Assembly (NCBI RefSeq): GCF_030123065.1
Contig: NZ_CP126093.1
Span: 2,980,001 to 3,044,000 of the forward strand
Reading direction: 5' to 3'
Source: Neobacillus sp. DY30
Lineage (GTDB): Bacteria > Bacillota > Bacilli > Bacillales > Cytobacillaceae
Length of the DNA: 64,000 nucleotides
Shown here: piece after piece, positions 41,883 through 51,610 of the stretch
Layout: each line of letters opens with the position of its first letter
How positions within the stretch are numbered: the stretch's first letter is position 1
The notes under the pieces: model-generated
Told to the model about the DNA's origin: nothing
What the model saw: only the letters and a program-made list of their open reading frames with translations
Databases searched by the model: none
Made by a program: the position numbers and the translations under genes

Positions 41883-43400
41883 ATGGCGAAGGCTCTTAAA
41901 CTGATGTTTCAAGGTACCAATTCGGATGTCGGCAAAAGTGTCATCGTGACGGCCTTTTGCCGTATATTCGCCCAGGACGGATATAAAACGGTTCCTTTTA
42001 AGTCACAAAATATGGCGTTAAACTCTTATATCACAGTGGATGGAAAAGAGATTGGAAGAGCACAGGGGGTCCAGGCCGAAGCGGCAGGGATTCAGGCGAC
42101 AACTGATATGAATCCGATTCTGCTGAAGCCGAATCGGGATAACCAATCCCAAATTGTGGTCCATGGAAAACCGTATAAAAATATGGAAGCAAGTGCGTAT
42201 CGCAAGGAATTCTTTCAAACCGGTATTGAGCTTATTAAAGAATCGCTTGCTGTTCTGTCAGAAAAGTATGAACGGATTGTCATTGAAGGGGCGGGCAGTC
42301 CTGCCGAGATTAATCTGAATGACAGGGAAATGGTCAATATGCGGGTCGCAAGAATGGCTGACGCGCCTGTGATTTTGATTGGGGATATCGAAAAAGGCGG
42401 AGTTTTTGCCAGTTTAGTAGGAACCCTTCAGCTCATGGACCCTAATGACCGTGACCGAGTCATCGGCGTCATCATCAATAAATTCCGCGGTGATATACGG
42501 CTTTTGGAATCTGGATTAACATGGTTTGAGGAATATACAGGAAAACAGGTTCTGGGAGTGATTCCTTATTTGGAGAATTTAAACATTGATGCCGAGGATT
42601 CCGTGATATTAAATCAATATACATCGGTCCGAAATACCGAAAAAGAACTCGATATTGCGGTGATTCAGTATCCGAAAATCTCCAATTTCACCGATGTCGA
42701 TCCTTTTTTTGCCGAACCTGATTGCCATGTCCGGTTTATTACAAGAGCAGACCAATTACACAGCCCAGATATAGTGATTCTTCCTGGAAGCAAGAATACG
42801 ATCGAGGATTTGCTGTTTTTAAGAAAAAGTGGTATCGCCGAGAAAATCGTGGAATTGCAGGAAAAGCACGAAACCCTTCTATTTGGGATCTGCGGTGGCT
42901 ATCAAATGCTCGGTGAAAAAATCGAGGATCCGTTTGCCATTGAATCACTTCACCAAGAAATCGAAGGTCTGCACTTACTTCCCATCAGGACGACCATTAC
43001 AAAAGACAAGACGACACTGTCATCAAACGGACTCTTACACCTTAACGACAAATATTTCAATGTGTCAGGTTATGAGATTCATATGGGAGAAACGTGGACG
43101 ACCCGAGAATCCCGGGGACTAATTAATACACAAGGCCGAACAGATGGCTGTAAAACCGCAGATGAAAGAATCATTGGGACTTACTTTCATGGGATTTTTC
43201 ATAATGATGGATTTCGTAAGGAGCTGCTGAATCAGATTCGCCAAGGAAAAGGATTGGAGCCGATTCATCAGCGTGTATCCTTCAACCAATTGCGTGAAGA
43301 AGCATTTGATCTGTTAGCGGATCATGTAAGGTCGCACGTAAAGCTTGATTTGATTGAACAAAAAATGGAGGAATTCGAAAAAAGGGGGATTACCCAATGA
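41883..43400 (+). CDS. cbiP: Cobyric acid synthase CbiP
   Basis: 505 residues. The N-terminal ATPase starts ALKLMFQGTNSDVGKSVIVT (P-loop with the dethiobiotin-synthase-type fold), followed by FKSQNMALNSYIT, KPNRDNQSQIVVHGKPYKNM and EGAGSPAEINLNDREMVNMR. The C-terminal glutaminase has the nucleophile Cys in LLFGICGGYQMLGEKI and the His in GTYFHGIFHNDGFR. It amidates the b, d, e and g side chains of adenosylcobyrinate diamide. The codon use is slightly more GC-rich than its neighbours. It starts 97 bp after cbiX. Confidence 0.95.
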   Translation: MAKALKLMFQGTNSDVGKSVIVTAFCRIFAQDGYKTVPFKSQNMALNSYITVDGKEIGRAQGVQAEAAGIQATTDMNPILLKPNRDNQSQIVVHGKPYKNMEASAYRKEFFQTGIELIKESLAVLSEKYERIVIEGAGSPAEINLNDREMVNMRVARMADAPVILIGDIEKGGVFASLVGTLQLMDPNDRDRVIGVIINKFRGDIRLLESGLTWFEEYTGKQVLGVIPYLENLNIDAEDSVILNQYTSVRNTEKELDIAVIQYPKISNFTDVDPFFAEPDCHVRFITRADQLHSPDIVILPGSKNTIEDLLFLRKSGIAEKIVELQEKHETLLFGICGGYQMLGEKIEDPFAIESLHQEIEGLHLLPIRTTITKDKTTLSSNGLLHLNDKYFNVSGYEIHMGETWTTRESRGLINTQGRTDGCKTADERIIGTYFHGIFHNDGFRKELLNQIRQGKGLEPIHQRVSFNQLREEAFDLLADHVRSHVKLDLIEQKMEEFEKRGITQ

Positions 43401-43464
43401 AGGGTGTCCAAACAGTTATCACTTCTTTGTTGGTTGAACTGTGGATGAAATAGGAGCTTTCACA

Positions 43465-44352
43465 ATGAAAATAGGTAAGGGAAGTTGTAATGGAACATTT
43501 GGAGAACTTGTGCAAGGGATAATAGACGAACGGCCATTTTTAATAACTTTTCCAATCAAAAGTTTGAGAAGTGAGGCAAGCTTTATCCCAGATCCAACTT
43601 CACCAGAATTAACAGGTGTGAATTCAAAGGGGAAGGGAATTAAAGCTGGAAAATTGTTATTAAATCAGTTTGGTTTGAATGGTGGCGGCAAACTTGACAT
43701 TCGGTCAAATATTCCAATGGGCAAAGGGATGGCGAGTAGTTCTGCAGATATTGTAGCATCTATGAAAGCAATAGCTCATAGTTACTCGCTCCCCCTAACG
43801 CAAGAAATAATTTCTGAAATAGCCGCTAAGATTGAGCCAACAGATGGTGTTATGTATGATGAGGTTGTGGCTTATGATTATATACACGGTGATCTTATTG
43901 AAAGCTTTGGAGTTTTACCGCCATTCATCCTCGTTGGGATAGACCTCGGAGGAGCCATAAATACAATTGAATTTAATCAATTCACAAAAGCATATGATCG
44001 ATATGATCAACATCAATTTTCAGAAGCATATCATTGGGTCAGAGAAGGATTCAGTAAAAACGAGTTTTCTCTTATTTGTAAGGCAACAACGATTAGTGCA
44101 CGAGTGAATCAAAAAATATTAAGAAAACCTTATTATGCTGAATTGGAAAAATTAGCTCATACATTTCAAGGCGGAATTGTTGTTGCTCACAGTGGAACAG
44201 TGGTGGGAATTTTAATAGACAAAAATAGACTGAATAGTAACGAGATTGGTTTCCACTTATCAAAGCATTTGTCACTTCTTTTCAAGAACCTAAAACAAAA
44301 ACCTTTCTATTATTCCTTCGAAGGAAATCTGAATGTCAAAAAAATCAATTAG
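43465..44352 (+). CDS. pduX: L-threonine kinase (PduX-like, GHMP family)
   Basis: About 295 residues from ATG 43465 after TAGGAGCTTTCACA. KGSCNGTFGELVQGI is the PduX/GHMP N-terminal pattern, SNIPMGKGMASSSADIVASM is the ATP-binding GHMP motif 2, and VVAHSGTVVGILID is motif 3. PduX phosphorylates L-threonine, and the product is decarboxylated by CobD to aminopropanol phosphate for the nucleotide loop. Position after cbiP supports this. A terminator follows at 44371-44412. Confidence 0.82.
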   Translation: MKIGKGSCNGTFGELVQGIIDERPFLITFPIKSLRSEASFIPDPTSPELTGVNSKGKGIKAGKLLLNQFGLNGGGKLDIRSNIPMGKGMASSSADIVASMKAIAHSYSLPLTQEIISEIAAKIEPTDGVMYDEVVAYDYIHGDLIESFGVLPPFILVGIDLGGAINTIEFNQFTKAYDRYDQHQFSEAYHWVREGFSKNEFSLICKATTISARVNQKILRKPYYAELEKLAHTFQGGIVVAHSGTVVGILIDKNRLNSNEIGFHLSKHLSLLFKNLKQKPFYYSFEGNLNVKKIN

Positions 44353-44370
44353 AGAGATTCAATTCATTTA

Positions 44371-44412
44371 CGCGGTCAGTCCCATTCCTTGGGAAACTGG
44401 CTGCGTTTTTTT
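44371..44412 (+). terminator. Terminator at the end of the cobalamin operon
   Basis: CGCGGTCAGTCCC pairs with GGGAAACTGGCTGCG with small mismatches, followed by seven T. Confidence 0.7.
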
Positions 44413-44802
44413 GATTAGTAAGGTCATTCATGGTTAACTTTGCAGCAAAGAGAAGGGCTCAAGGGTAAATTAACAGAGTGATCAGGCTACTTTATTGTAG
44501 AAACATATGAAATGGTTTGAACGGTTTTAACAGAGACATCAATCGTTCATTTCCTGTACTCCCAGGAGCGAGAATTTGTAGTCTGGTACTGCAATAAATG
44601 CAAATATAGTAAAGTTGATATAGTTACTTAAAAGACGAAAGTCAATATATATGGAATCGATTGCATTAAAGTGCAACTCGTAAAAAAAAAATCATTTTAC
44701 TAGCGTCAATTAACTAGCTCTACTTGTACTGTGATCTTGGTCCATTTCCATCACTACTCATAGCAACTCGTTTTATCGTTAATTTTTCGTAAATATTGAA
44801 TT
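44413..44802. other. Intergenic region, nothing recognisable
   Basis: About 390 bp of AT-rich sequence with many stops in all frames. I see no RNA, promoter or gene remnant I can support. Confidence 0.4.
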
Positions 44803-45195
44803 AGGATATTTTAGTGGCAAGCTTACCGAAACAGGTACTTTTGAACATGGGGATTTTCAAGAACTAGATGCGGGGTTTGATTTCTATACTCCTCAAACAA
44901 CCTATCACCGGACATGGAACACGAGTCCTTGTTGTCTGGAAGGATTACCCGAAATTGAACCTCCAACTGATTCCAAAGGATGGGCCCATTATCTAACCCT
45001 ACCAAGAGAGTAATGGATTCATGAGGGAACGATTATACAAAAACCAGTAGTTGAACTTGAATTGCTGCGTGGTGAAAAGGTAGAAGCTACTAAAATATTG
45101 AATAATGAATCTACAAGTTCAAAGGCAGCGCGGGAGATATTTACGAACTTTTAGCAGAATTCTCTGCAAGTACTGCTGAGGAATTCGCATCATAA
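44803..45195 (+). pseudogene. Remnant of a GH32 sucrose-6-phosphate hydrolase (SacA/ScrB type)
   Basis: In one frame: GYFSGKLTETGTFEHGDFQE, LDAGFDFYTPQTTY, then PCCLEGLPEIEPPTDSKGWA and HYLTLPRE, a stop at 45011-45013, and IIQKPVVELELLRGEKVEA. A shifted frame continues GSAGDIYELLAEFSASTAEE and ends at TAA 45195. The blocks GFDFYxPQT, GLPExxxPT(D)xxGWAHxLTLPRE and PVxELExLRGE are specific for the second half of GH32 beta-fructosidases. The N-terminal catalytic region with the nucleophile Asp is missing. Confidence 0.75.
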
Positions 45196-45215
45196 TTCGT
45201 ACGATATTTAACAAG

Positions 45216-45264
45216 AAAAAAAAGGGTTCCCCAAAAGTATAACTTCTAGGGGAACCCCTTTTTT
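45216..45264. terminator. Bidirectional terminator
   Basis: AAAGGGTTCCCC (45221-45232) pairs with GGGGAACCCCTTT (from 45249), with A-runs on the left and T-runs on the right. Confidence 0.8.
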
Positions 45265-45454
45265 GTACGGTTCTGTTAAACTTGTCTGTTAATTTCCTCT
45301 AAAAAAGCTCGCTTTCCGCAATGAAAATTCTCTGTTAGAAATCCTTCTAAAAGAAAAGAAATTTGATGATCAGTATGACATACTAAAACACATCGAAGAG
45401 TTAAATTTAAATAAACAAGATTAAATACTTATTATTATAGTGAGGTGGAATAGG

Positions 45455-45832
45455 ATGGTTCGGTATCTTGCTCAATTTATCACAATCCTTTTGATATATA
45501 CACTCGGGAATAAAATCGCAACTTTGCTACACATCCCTGTTCCTGGAAGCATGATTGGCATGGGAATATTATTTTTAGGACTGTATAGTGGGGCTATTAA
45601 ACTATCATGGATTGAAGATATTGCCCAATGGCATATTAAACACATTTCCCTTCTTTTTATTCCTTTTTCGGTGGGAATTATACATTACACCGGTATCTTT
45701 CGAATAGAGGGAATAAAACTGGTGATAACTTTAGCCCTCAGCAGTTTAACTGTTTTACTTGTTACAGCCTTTATTGCAGAGGCTTTCGATAAAAACAAAA
45801 GGGGGAATAAAAATGGATATCATGATTTATAA
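45455..45832 (+). CDS. CidA/LrgA-family holin-like membrane protein
   Basis: About 125 residues from ATG 45455 (GAGGTGG upstream; GTG 45440 would add five). Four hydrophobic segments and IPVPGSMIGMGILFLGLYSG then HISLLFIPFSVGIIHY are the conserved blocks of the family. With the next gene it forms a pair that influences murein hydrolase activity, autolysis or pyruvate/acid export in other Firmicutes. It overlaps the next gene by 20 bases. Confidence 0.88.
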   Translation: MVRYLAQFITILLIYTLGNKIATLLHIPVPGSMIGMGILFLGLYSGAIKLSWIEDIAQWHIKHISLLFIPFSVGIIHYTGIFRIEGIKLVITLALSSLTVLLVTAFIAEAFDKNKRGNKNGYHDL

Positions 45833-46517
45833 GCTTGTCTTCTGTACTGTCACGACTTCATTGAGTTATGCTGTGGGTTTGAGGATATTTAAGAGATTTA
45901 AGAAGACGTGGCTGAATCCTTTATATACCTCTACTGTAATAATTATTTGTTTCATTAACGTTTTCCACCTAAATATAAGTTATTATACAGATGGGGACGG
46001 GATTTTTTCATTCCTTTTAGGTACCGCAACGGTATCACTTGCTATTCCGTTATACAAGCATTTGGTGATTATAAAAAAACATTTCTTTATTATTTTCTTA
46101 GCTGTTTTACCGGGGACGTTAATGGGGGTCATTTCTGTTATACTGTTAACAAAATTACTGCACCTGAATAAGGAAATGATGTTTTCACTGATTCCAAAAT
46201 CGGTAACAGCGCCAATAGCCATATCGATTTCCCAATCAATGGGGGGGATTCCGTCATTGACCATCTTGTTTGTTGTCGTATCTGCAATTTTTTCGTTAGT
46301 CACTGGTCCTTTTTTGCTGAAATTGACTCGAATCCAGAGCAAAATAGCTAGGGGGCTTGCATTAGGGACTTCTGCCCAGGCGATTGGCGCAAGCCGTGCA
46401 TTTCAATGGGGGGAGCTTGAGGGAACAATGGGAAGCATTGCCATGATTTCATCCGCGCTATTTCTTTCTATTATTACTCCGCTGTTACTTAATCTTTATT
46501 TTCTTTATAATTATTAA
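45813..46517 (+). CDS. CidB/LrgB-family antiholin-like membrane protein
   Basis: About 234 residues from ATG 45813, with GGGGGAATAAAA upstream; the reading frame extends upstream inside the partner gene but without a ribosome binding site. ILLTKLLHLNKEMMFSLIPK, SVTAPIAISISQSMGG, GLALGTSAQAIGASRAFQWG and EGTMGSIAMISSALFLSIIT are diagnostic for LrgB. Several membrane segments. Part of the two-gene lrgAB/cidAB-like operon. Confidence 0.9.
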   Translation: MDIMIYKLVFCTVTTSLSYAVGLRIFKRFKKTWLNPLYTSTVIIICFINVFHLNISYYTDGDGIFSFLLGTATVSLAIPLYKHLVIIKKHFFIIFLAVLPGTLMGVISVILLTKLLHLNKEMMFSLIPKSVTAPIAISISQSMGGIPSLTILFVVVSAIFSLVTGPFLLKLTRIQSKIARGLALGTSAQAIGASRAFQWGELEGTMGSIAMISSALFLSIITPLLLNLYFLYNY

Positions 46518-46617
46518 AATGATAGTTGTTTAACGCAGTTTAAGAATTACTTCAATACTTTTCGGATAGAGTGCCCAAAAATAAAATGACTGAATCCTTA
46601 TGAACCAACAAATACAA

Positions 46618-46648
46618 GCAGTCCAATTGATATGCGAATTGGACTGCT
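46618..46648. terminator. Hairpin after the LrgB-like gene
   Basis: AGCAGTCCAATT and AATTGGACTGCT are perfect 12-bp arms. The T-run is weak on both sides (AATTTATT), so termination is probable but not certain. Confidence 0.6.
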
Positions 46649-46689
46649 AATTTATTGCGGGGTATGATTTCATTAGTTGTTTTCTTTTT

Positions 46690-46832
46690 ACGACAATCAC
46701 AAATGGCACAACGAACAGCCATATACAAGGCGTGTATAAGTCTACTAGATCCTCTTTTAGTGATAGCGTTTTTGGTGGCAGAAAACTTACCAGATTTAAA
46801 GACACTAGGATCTACTCCAGCGAATGATTGAG
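46690..46832 (-). pseudogene. IS110-family transposase, C-terminal fragment
   Basis: The minus strand reads QSFAGVDPSVFKSGKFSATK, NAITKRGSSRLIHALYMAVR and CAIC. This (AGxDPSxxxSG(K/R)xxxxxxITKRGSxxLRxAL) is the transposase_20 C-terminal domain of IS110 elements. Only about 48 codons remain. Confidence 0.75.
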
Positions 46833-46877
46833 GTTATTTCTAAAAATAAAGAATACTATTCTTGCTAAGCAAACGGA

Positions 46878-46911
46878 AGCATTTCTTAAAGAGGGAGAAA
46901 TGCTCTTTTTT
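46878..46911 (+). terminator. Terminator hairpin, target of the group II intron
   Basis: AGCATTTCT (46878-46886) and AGAAATGCT (46896-46904) are perfect 9-bp arms followed by CTTTTTT. The intron begins seven bases after the T-run. Confidence 0.85.
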
Positions 46912-46917
46912 GTTGGC

Positions 46918-48838
46918 GTGCCCAGGCAAGCCGTTAATTGCTAACTGGTGGAAGTCCAGTCTAGGTAAGAACCAAGTCGCCTAGTAGCTGACAGGCAGCT
47001 GGTGGAGTAATCCTAAGGTTGAAGCCCTGTGCCAGCAACTTTACAGGTTGTAACATAAAGTGAATCCTGCCGCCTCGTCAAGAGCAACCTGGAAACAGGA
47101 CAAGGAGAAGTCGAGCCTTGCGACAAAGGGCGAAGACCATGGAAGGTGTGTAGAACTTGGAACAACACTCAAGAATCTCTCGGGGTATGGGGAACGACAT
47201 GTAAAGAAAGTAAGTTTCGGAACTGGGGAGACCCTACTTTACCCTTACGGTTAAGGAAAGAGAAAGCCTATAAGCAATTGCGAAATGGTGGACTGTAAAG
47301 AGGGAGTCGGAGGAGGTCATAGTACCAATGATTATCATGACAACACAACATGATGTAGGGAAGGACCTCTACTTTGTTCATGTGTTTAAAGGAGGTAAGA
47401 GTAAGTGAATGCTATGAAATTAGCTAACTACACCGATGTAAAAGCTCAAGAACTTTGGAAAACACTATATCTATGTGCCAAGGAGAATCCGAAACGTAAG
47501 TTTCATGCTTTATATGATAAAGTTTATCGACCTGATATATTACTAGAAGCCTGGAAGCGTGTAAAAAGAAAGAGAGGTAGTGGAGGAGTAGACGGACAAA
47601 CGATTGAAGAAATCGTTACTAACTACGGGGAAAGAAAATTCTTAAATGAGCTGTATACTCAGCTAAAAGAGAATAAATATAATCCAAGCCCTGTACTAAG
47701 AACGTATATTCCAAAAGAAAATGGAAAGAAGAGACCATTAGGGATTCCGACTATAAAAGATAGAGTGGTACAAATGGCAACAAAGTTGGTTATTGAACCG
47801 ATATTTGAAGCTGATTTTCAAGAATGTTCTTTTGGTTTTCGCCCAAAAAGAAATGCACACCAAGCAATGGCTAGCATAAGAGAGGCAAGCAAAAGAAGTT
47901 CATGGGTAGTGGACGTTGATATTCAAGGGTATTTTGACAACATAAACCAAGAAAAGTTGTTAAAATTAATAGAACAGAAAATCAATGACCGCAGAATCCT
48001 AAAGTTAATTCGAAAATGGCTACGTGCTGGGATAATGGAGGAAGGTAATGTTAGAAATCCCCTAACGGGGACACCACAAGGAGGAGTGATTTCTCCTTTA
48101 CTAGCGAATATTTATCTAAATACATTGGACAAGCTCTGGTTAAAGAAATTCCATCACCTAGGAGAACTAGTTCGTTATGCAGATGATCTTGTAATATTAA
48201 CAAGAACAAAACAACAAGCGATTGAGAGTATACAAGTATTACAGGCTATTATGAAAAAGCTAGACTTGACTATTAATCGGGACAAATCAAGACTAGTCCA
48301 CTTGTTTGATAATAAAGAGGGGTTCGATTTCCTAGGTTTCCACAATCGTAAATTCGAAGTACATAATAAAGGGGGAAGACCCTTTTACGCTATGGCTCAT
48401 ATTCCGAAGAAGAATGCCATGAAAAAGATGAGAGCAAAGATAAAGGCATTTACAGAGCCAAGAACCAAGTTATATTTAGACATTAAGGAATTGGTAAAAG
48501 GATTAAATAGAATACTGCAAGGGTATAAGAACTATTACAAGATTTCACCAATCGCATTTAAGTGGCTAAATCAGATTGACTGGTATGTGCTTGAAAGGCT
48601 CACACTCTTTTACAATAAGAAAAAGAACAACAGAAGAAAACATGGTAACTTAAAGACTATTCAGGATGAAGTAAATTATTTAATCGTAAAGCTAGCACGG
48701 AATTAACCGTAAAGCACAAGAAAGAAGAACATCGGAAAGCCGTATGAGGGAAAACTTCACGTACGGTTTGATGAGGGGGAGCTGAAATTAAATGAGGATA
48801 GCGTAAGCTATCTCATTGAAATCAGTTCTCTACTCTAC
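46918..48838 (+). mobile_element. Group IIC (bacterial class C) intron
   Basis: The 5' end GTGCCCAGGC fits the GTGYS start of group II introns; long structured RNA follows up to 47400, then the reverse transcriptase gene (47405-48706), then domain V at about 48735-48780 (GAAAGCCGTATGAGGG, GTACGGTTTGATGAGGGG), and a domain VI-like hairpin with a 3' end near CTACTCTAC (48838). Insertion just after a terminator hairpin is characteristic of class C introns, which lack an endonuclease domain. The 3' boundary is approximate. Confidence 0.9.
47405..48706 (+). CDS. ltrA: Group II intron reverse transcriptase/maturase
   Basis: 433 residues from GTG 47405 with AAAGGAGGT upstream. RT motifs: KRGSGGVDGQTIEEI, RTYIPKENGKKRPLGIPTIK, FEADFQECSFGFRPKRNAHQ, VDVDIQGYFDNI, GTPQGGVISPLLANIYLN, and the active site LVRYADDLVILT. 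The thumb/maturase (X) domain follows with NRILQGYKNYYKIS. No HNH endonuclease domain is present, as expected for class C. The frame has no interruption, so it may be active. Confidence 0.95.
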   Translation: MNAMKLANYTDVKAQELWKTLYLCAKENPKRKFHALYDKVYRPDILLEAWKRVKRKRGSGGVDGQTIEEIVTNYGERKFLNELYTQLKENKYNPSPVLRTYIPKENGKKRPLGIPTIKDRVVQMATKLVIEPIFEADFQECSFGFRPKRNAHQAMASIREASKRSSWVVDVDIQGYFDNINQEKLLKLIEQKINDRRILKLIRKWLRAGIMEEGNVRNPLTGTPQGGVISPLLANIYLNTLDKLWLKKFHHLGELVRYADDLVILTRTKQQAIESIQVLQAIMKKLDLTINRDKSRLVHLFDNKEGFDFLGFHNRKFEVHNKGGRPFYAMAHIPKKNAMKKMRAKIKAFTEPRTKLYLDIKELVKGLNRILQGYKNYYKISPIAFKWLNQIDWYVLERLTLFYNKKKNNRRKHGNLKTIQDEVNYLIVKLARN

Positions 48839-49056
48839 AATAAAGGCTCAGTAAAAGAGAGACCTGGGCAAAATAGACTGACAATTACATTATTCTTATG
48901 GTTACAACAGTATGGTGGAGTAAACGTTTACTAGGTTGGGTATATACCCAACCATTACCTGTAGAAATGTTAAAAGAAGTAAAATATAATAGAAGAAACT
49001 TAATAAAAAGTTCACCGGGCCTACAGGTAGAAGTGGCTCCTTTTTCATATATTCAT

Positions 49057-49073
49057 AGTCAAAGATAGTCAAA
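49057..49073 (+). promoter_or_regulatory. CtsR operator
   Basis: AGTCAAA-GAT-AGTCAAA is the tandem heptamer of the CtsR heat-shock repressor (consensus A/GGTCAAA NAN A/GGTCAAA). It is 21 bp before the clpE start and would block transcription until heat or protein stress. Confidence 0.9.
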
Positions 49074-49093
49074 GTAAAAAGGAGGGTGGAATT

Positions 49094-51217
49094 ATGATTT
49101 GTCAAAACTGTCAAACATCGTCAGCGAGTTATCAGTTAAACTTCTCATTTAATCACGGTCAAAGCCAAATAAGTTTGTGTGCGGAATGCTATGATATCGC
49201 AAAACAAAAATTGGAAAACGGCTCCATTCAACTTGACAACCAAATGTTCAATCTGTTGGACACAGATGGCAGCCAGCCTGAGCAAAACAAAAATGTCCAT
49301 TTAACCAAGCCAAAGAAACGAAAAAAAAATAGCTTTCTTGATCAACATGGACGGAACTTGACGAATGAAGCAAAAGAAGGGCGAATTGATGGCGTGATCG
49401 GTAGGGATCAAGAAATTGAACGTATCCTTCAAATATTAAACCGTCGTACAAAAAATAATCCGGTCTTAATCGGTGAGGCTGGTGTTGGGAAAACAGCGAT
49501 CGTTGAAGGCCTTGCCCTTCAAATCGTAAAAGGCAAAGTACCGGCGAAACTAAAAACGAAAGAAGTATATTTGCTAGACATCAGTTCACTTGTAGCAGGT
49601 ACATCCTACAGAGGACAATTTGAAGAAAAAATGAAAAAACTTATTGCTGAATTACAACAACGTAAAAACGTCATTTTGTTTATTGATGAACTGCACATGA
49701 TGGTTGGTGCTGGAGGTACGTCTGACGGTTCAATGGATGCAGGGAATATATTAAAACCAGCGTTAGCTCGCGGTGATATTCAAATTGTTGGCGCAACAAC
49801 GATGAAAGAATATCGCATGATTGAAAAAGATCCTGCACTTGAGCGTCGCTTCCAATCGGTGATGGTTAAAGAGCCGTCTGTGAATGAGGCGTTTGAAATT
49901 TTAAAAGGAATTCGGCCAGCATATGAAAAATATCACGATGTAACATATTCAGATGATGTCCTAAAAGCATGTGTGACACTATCAAAACGCTATATTCAAA
50001 ATAGATTCTTACCAGATAAGGCCATCGATTTAATGGATGAGGCCGGTGCAATAGTAAACCTTGCTCATGGAGAGCTAGATGTTAACTATTTAAAACAGCG
50101 CTTAAAAGAAATTGCTGAAGAAAAACAACAAGCCACGAAATTAGAGCACTACGAAAAAGCGGTGATTCTTCGTGATGAAGAGAGAGAAATAAAGCAATTA
50201 TTATCAGAAAACTCAGATAATGTAACAAGAGATATTACCGTAGAAATGGTCCAAGAGATTATTGAAAAAAGTACTGGAATCCCTGTACAAAAGCTACAAA
50301 AAGCAGAGCAACAAAAAATGAAAGACTTGAAAGAGAGACTAGCAAGTAAAATTATTGGTCAGGATGAAGCTATTGAAAAAGTAGCCAATGCAATCTTAAG
50401 GGCAAGTGTTGGGTTAAAACCGAAAACACGTCCAACCGCTTCATTTTTATTCTTAGGTCCAACAGGTACAGGTAAAACCGAATTGACGAAAACTCTTGCC
50501 GCCGAATTATTCGGCAGTAAAGATGCGATGATTCGCCTAGATATGAGTGAATTTATGGAAAAACATTCTGTCTCTAAGCTCATTGGTTCACCTCCTGGCT
50601 ATGTCGGACATGAAGACGCAGGTCAGTTAACGGAACAAGTTCGCCGAAACCCTTATTCCATAATTCTGCTGGATGAAATCGAAAAAGCACACCCAGATGT
50701 GATGAATGTATTCCTTCAAATCATGGAAGATGGCAGGTTAACAGATAGCCAAGGAAGAGTTGTAAGCTTTACGGAAACGATTATCATCATGACTTCAAAC
50801 GCAGGTGTTGGAAACAAAACTTTAGGGCCAATTGGTTTTGGCAGCGATGAACAGCAAGGAGCAGAGTCAAATATTGTCGATAAAATCGGAAATCACTTTA
50901 AGCTTGAATTCTTAAACCGTATTGATTCGATTATTGAGTTTAACCACCTACAAAAAGAGAACCTTGTGGAAATTATCGAGATTATGATGGCGGAGCTTAA
51001 AGAAACATTAGAGGAACAAGGGATTTCCATTGAAATCGATAAGGAAGCAAAAGAAAAGATTGCCGAATTAGGATATAGCAATGTGTTTGGTGCTCGTCCA
51101 CTTCGACGCGTCATTCAAGAGAAAATTGAAGATAAAATCACTTCTTTTATTATTAATAGCGAAAACGTAACTACGATCACTGTCTCAGTAGAAAATAATA
51201 ATATTAACGTAGCATAA
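49094..51217 (+). CDS. clpE: ATP-dependent Clp protease ATP-binding subunit ClpE
   Basis: 707 residues. The N-terminal zinc finger [14 protein letters not shown] ... [10 protein letters not shown] (two C-x2-C pairs) distinguishes ClpE from ClpC. The first AAA+ domain has Walker [17 protein letters not shown] and Walker [17 protein letters not shown]; the second has [16 protein letters not shown] and [15 protein letters not shown] middle coiled coil (residues about 320-375) and a C-terminal [16 protein letters not shown] sensor-2 region follow. It unfolds damaged proteins for ClpP. CtsR box upstream, terminator at 51218-51244; monocistronic. Confidence 0.97.
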   Translation: MICQNCQTSSASYQLNFSFNHGQSQISLCAECYDIAKQKLENGSIQLDNQMFNLLDTDGSQPEQNKNVHLTKPKKRKKNSFLDQHGRNLTNEAKEGRIDGVIGRDQEIERILQILNRRTKNNPVLIGEAGVGKTAIVEGLALQIVKGKVPAKLKTKEVYLLDISSLVAGTSYRGQFEEKMKKLIAELQQRKNVILFIDELHMMVGAGGTSDGSMDAGNILKPALARGDIQIVGATTMKEYRMIEKDPALERRFQSVMVKEPSVNEAFEILKGIRPAYEKYHDVTYSDDVLKACVTLSKRYIQNRFLPDKAIDLMDEAGAIVNLAHGELDVNYLKQRLKEIAEEKQQATKLEHYEKAVILRDEEREIKQLLSENSDNVTRDITVEMVQEIIEKSTGIPVQKLQKAEQQKMKDLKERLASKIIGQDEAIEKVANAILRASVGLKPKTRPTASFLFLGPTGTGKTELTKTLAAELFGSKDAMIRLDMSEFMEKHSVSKLIGSPPGYVGHEDAGQLTEQVRRNPYSIILLDEIEKAHPDVMNVFLQIMEDGRLTDSQGRVVSFTETIIIMTSNAGVGNKTLGPIGFGSDEQQGAESNIVDKIGNHFKLEFLNRIDSIIEFNHLQKENLVEIIEIMMAELKETLEEQGISIEIDKEAKEKIAELGYSNVFGARPLRRVIQEKIEDKITSFIINSENVTTITVSVENNNINVA

Positions 51218-51244
51218 GGATAGATGATCATCATCTATCCTTTT
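51218..51244 (+). terminator. Terminator of clpE
   Basis: GGATAGATGA and TCATCTATCC form a perfect stem with a short TCA loop region, followed by TTTTC. It starts at the clpE stop. Confidence 0.8.
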
Positions 51245-51610
51245 CAGCTTGTCGAGAAACCCCACTTTTCAAATCAATGGGGTTCCTCTTATAAATAGAT
51301 CATTCAATGTTGGAACAAAAAACGTTTTCTATAGGCTTCAATATGGTAATTTGAATAAATTAACGAAGTGTTTTGATAAGTTTTGTGAAGGATTACACTT
51401 AAAGTAACGGGTGCTTTTGTTAAGGATGATGTGATCGCTGCGGCGGTCATTTTTTCTGGTTAAACTAAACTGGCAGTTAGTGGAATCAGAACAACAAAAA
51501 ACCATCCTATATTGAATGGTTTTTATCTTTATCATAATGTGGTGATGTACTTGAGTGTGTTAATACCTTATCTAATACTTTTTCAGTAACTGGCATAAAG
51601 TAATTCAATA
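51245..51610. other. Intergenic region with dispersed repeat copy B
   Basis: About 366 bp. Contains the repeat at 51394-51460. The rest is AT-rich and shows no gene. Confidence 0.45.
51394..51460 (+). repeat. Dispersed intergenic repeat, copy B
   Basis: ACTTAAAGTAACGGGTGC, then GTTAA, GATCGCTGCGGCGGTCAT and a T-run. It matches copy A at 5761-5821 in block order and sequence. GACCGCCGCAGC/GCTGCGGCGGTC can form a short stem, which may give a terminator-like hairpin. Confidence 0.5.

Larger units (their letters stand above)
46518..46917. other. Intergenic region with IS110 relic and two hairpins
   Basis: Contains a terminator-like hairpin at 46618-46648, the IS110 remnant at 46690-46832 and the terminator at 46878-46911. 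Nothing else is seen. Confidence 0.5.

Noticed and set aside
47060..47254. Open frame inside the 5' part of the group II intron
   Set aside because: It lies in the structured intron RNA (domains I-IV) and has no ribosome binding site; the only coding frame there is the reverse transcriptase.
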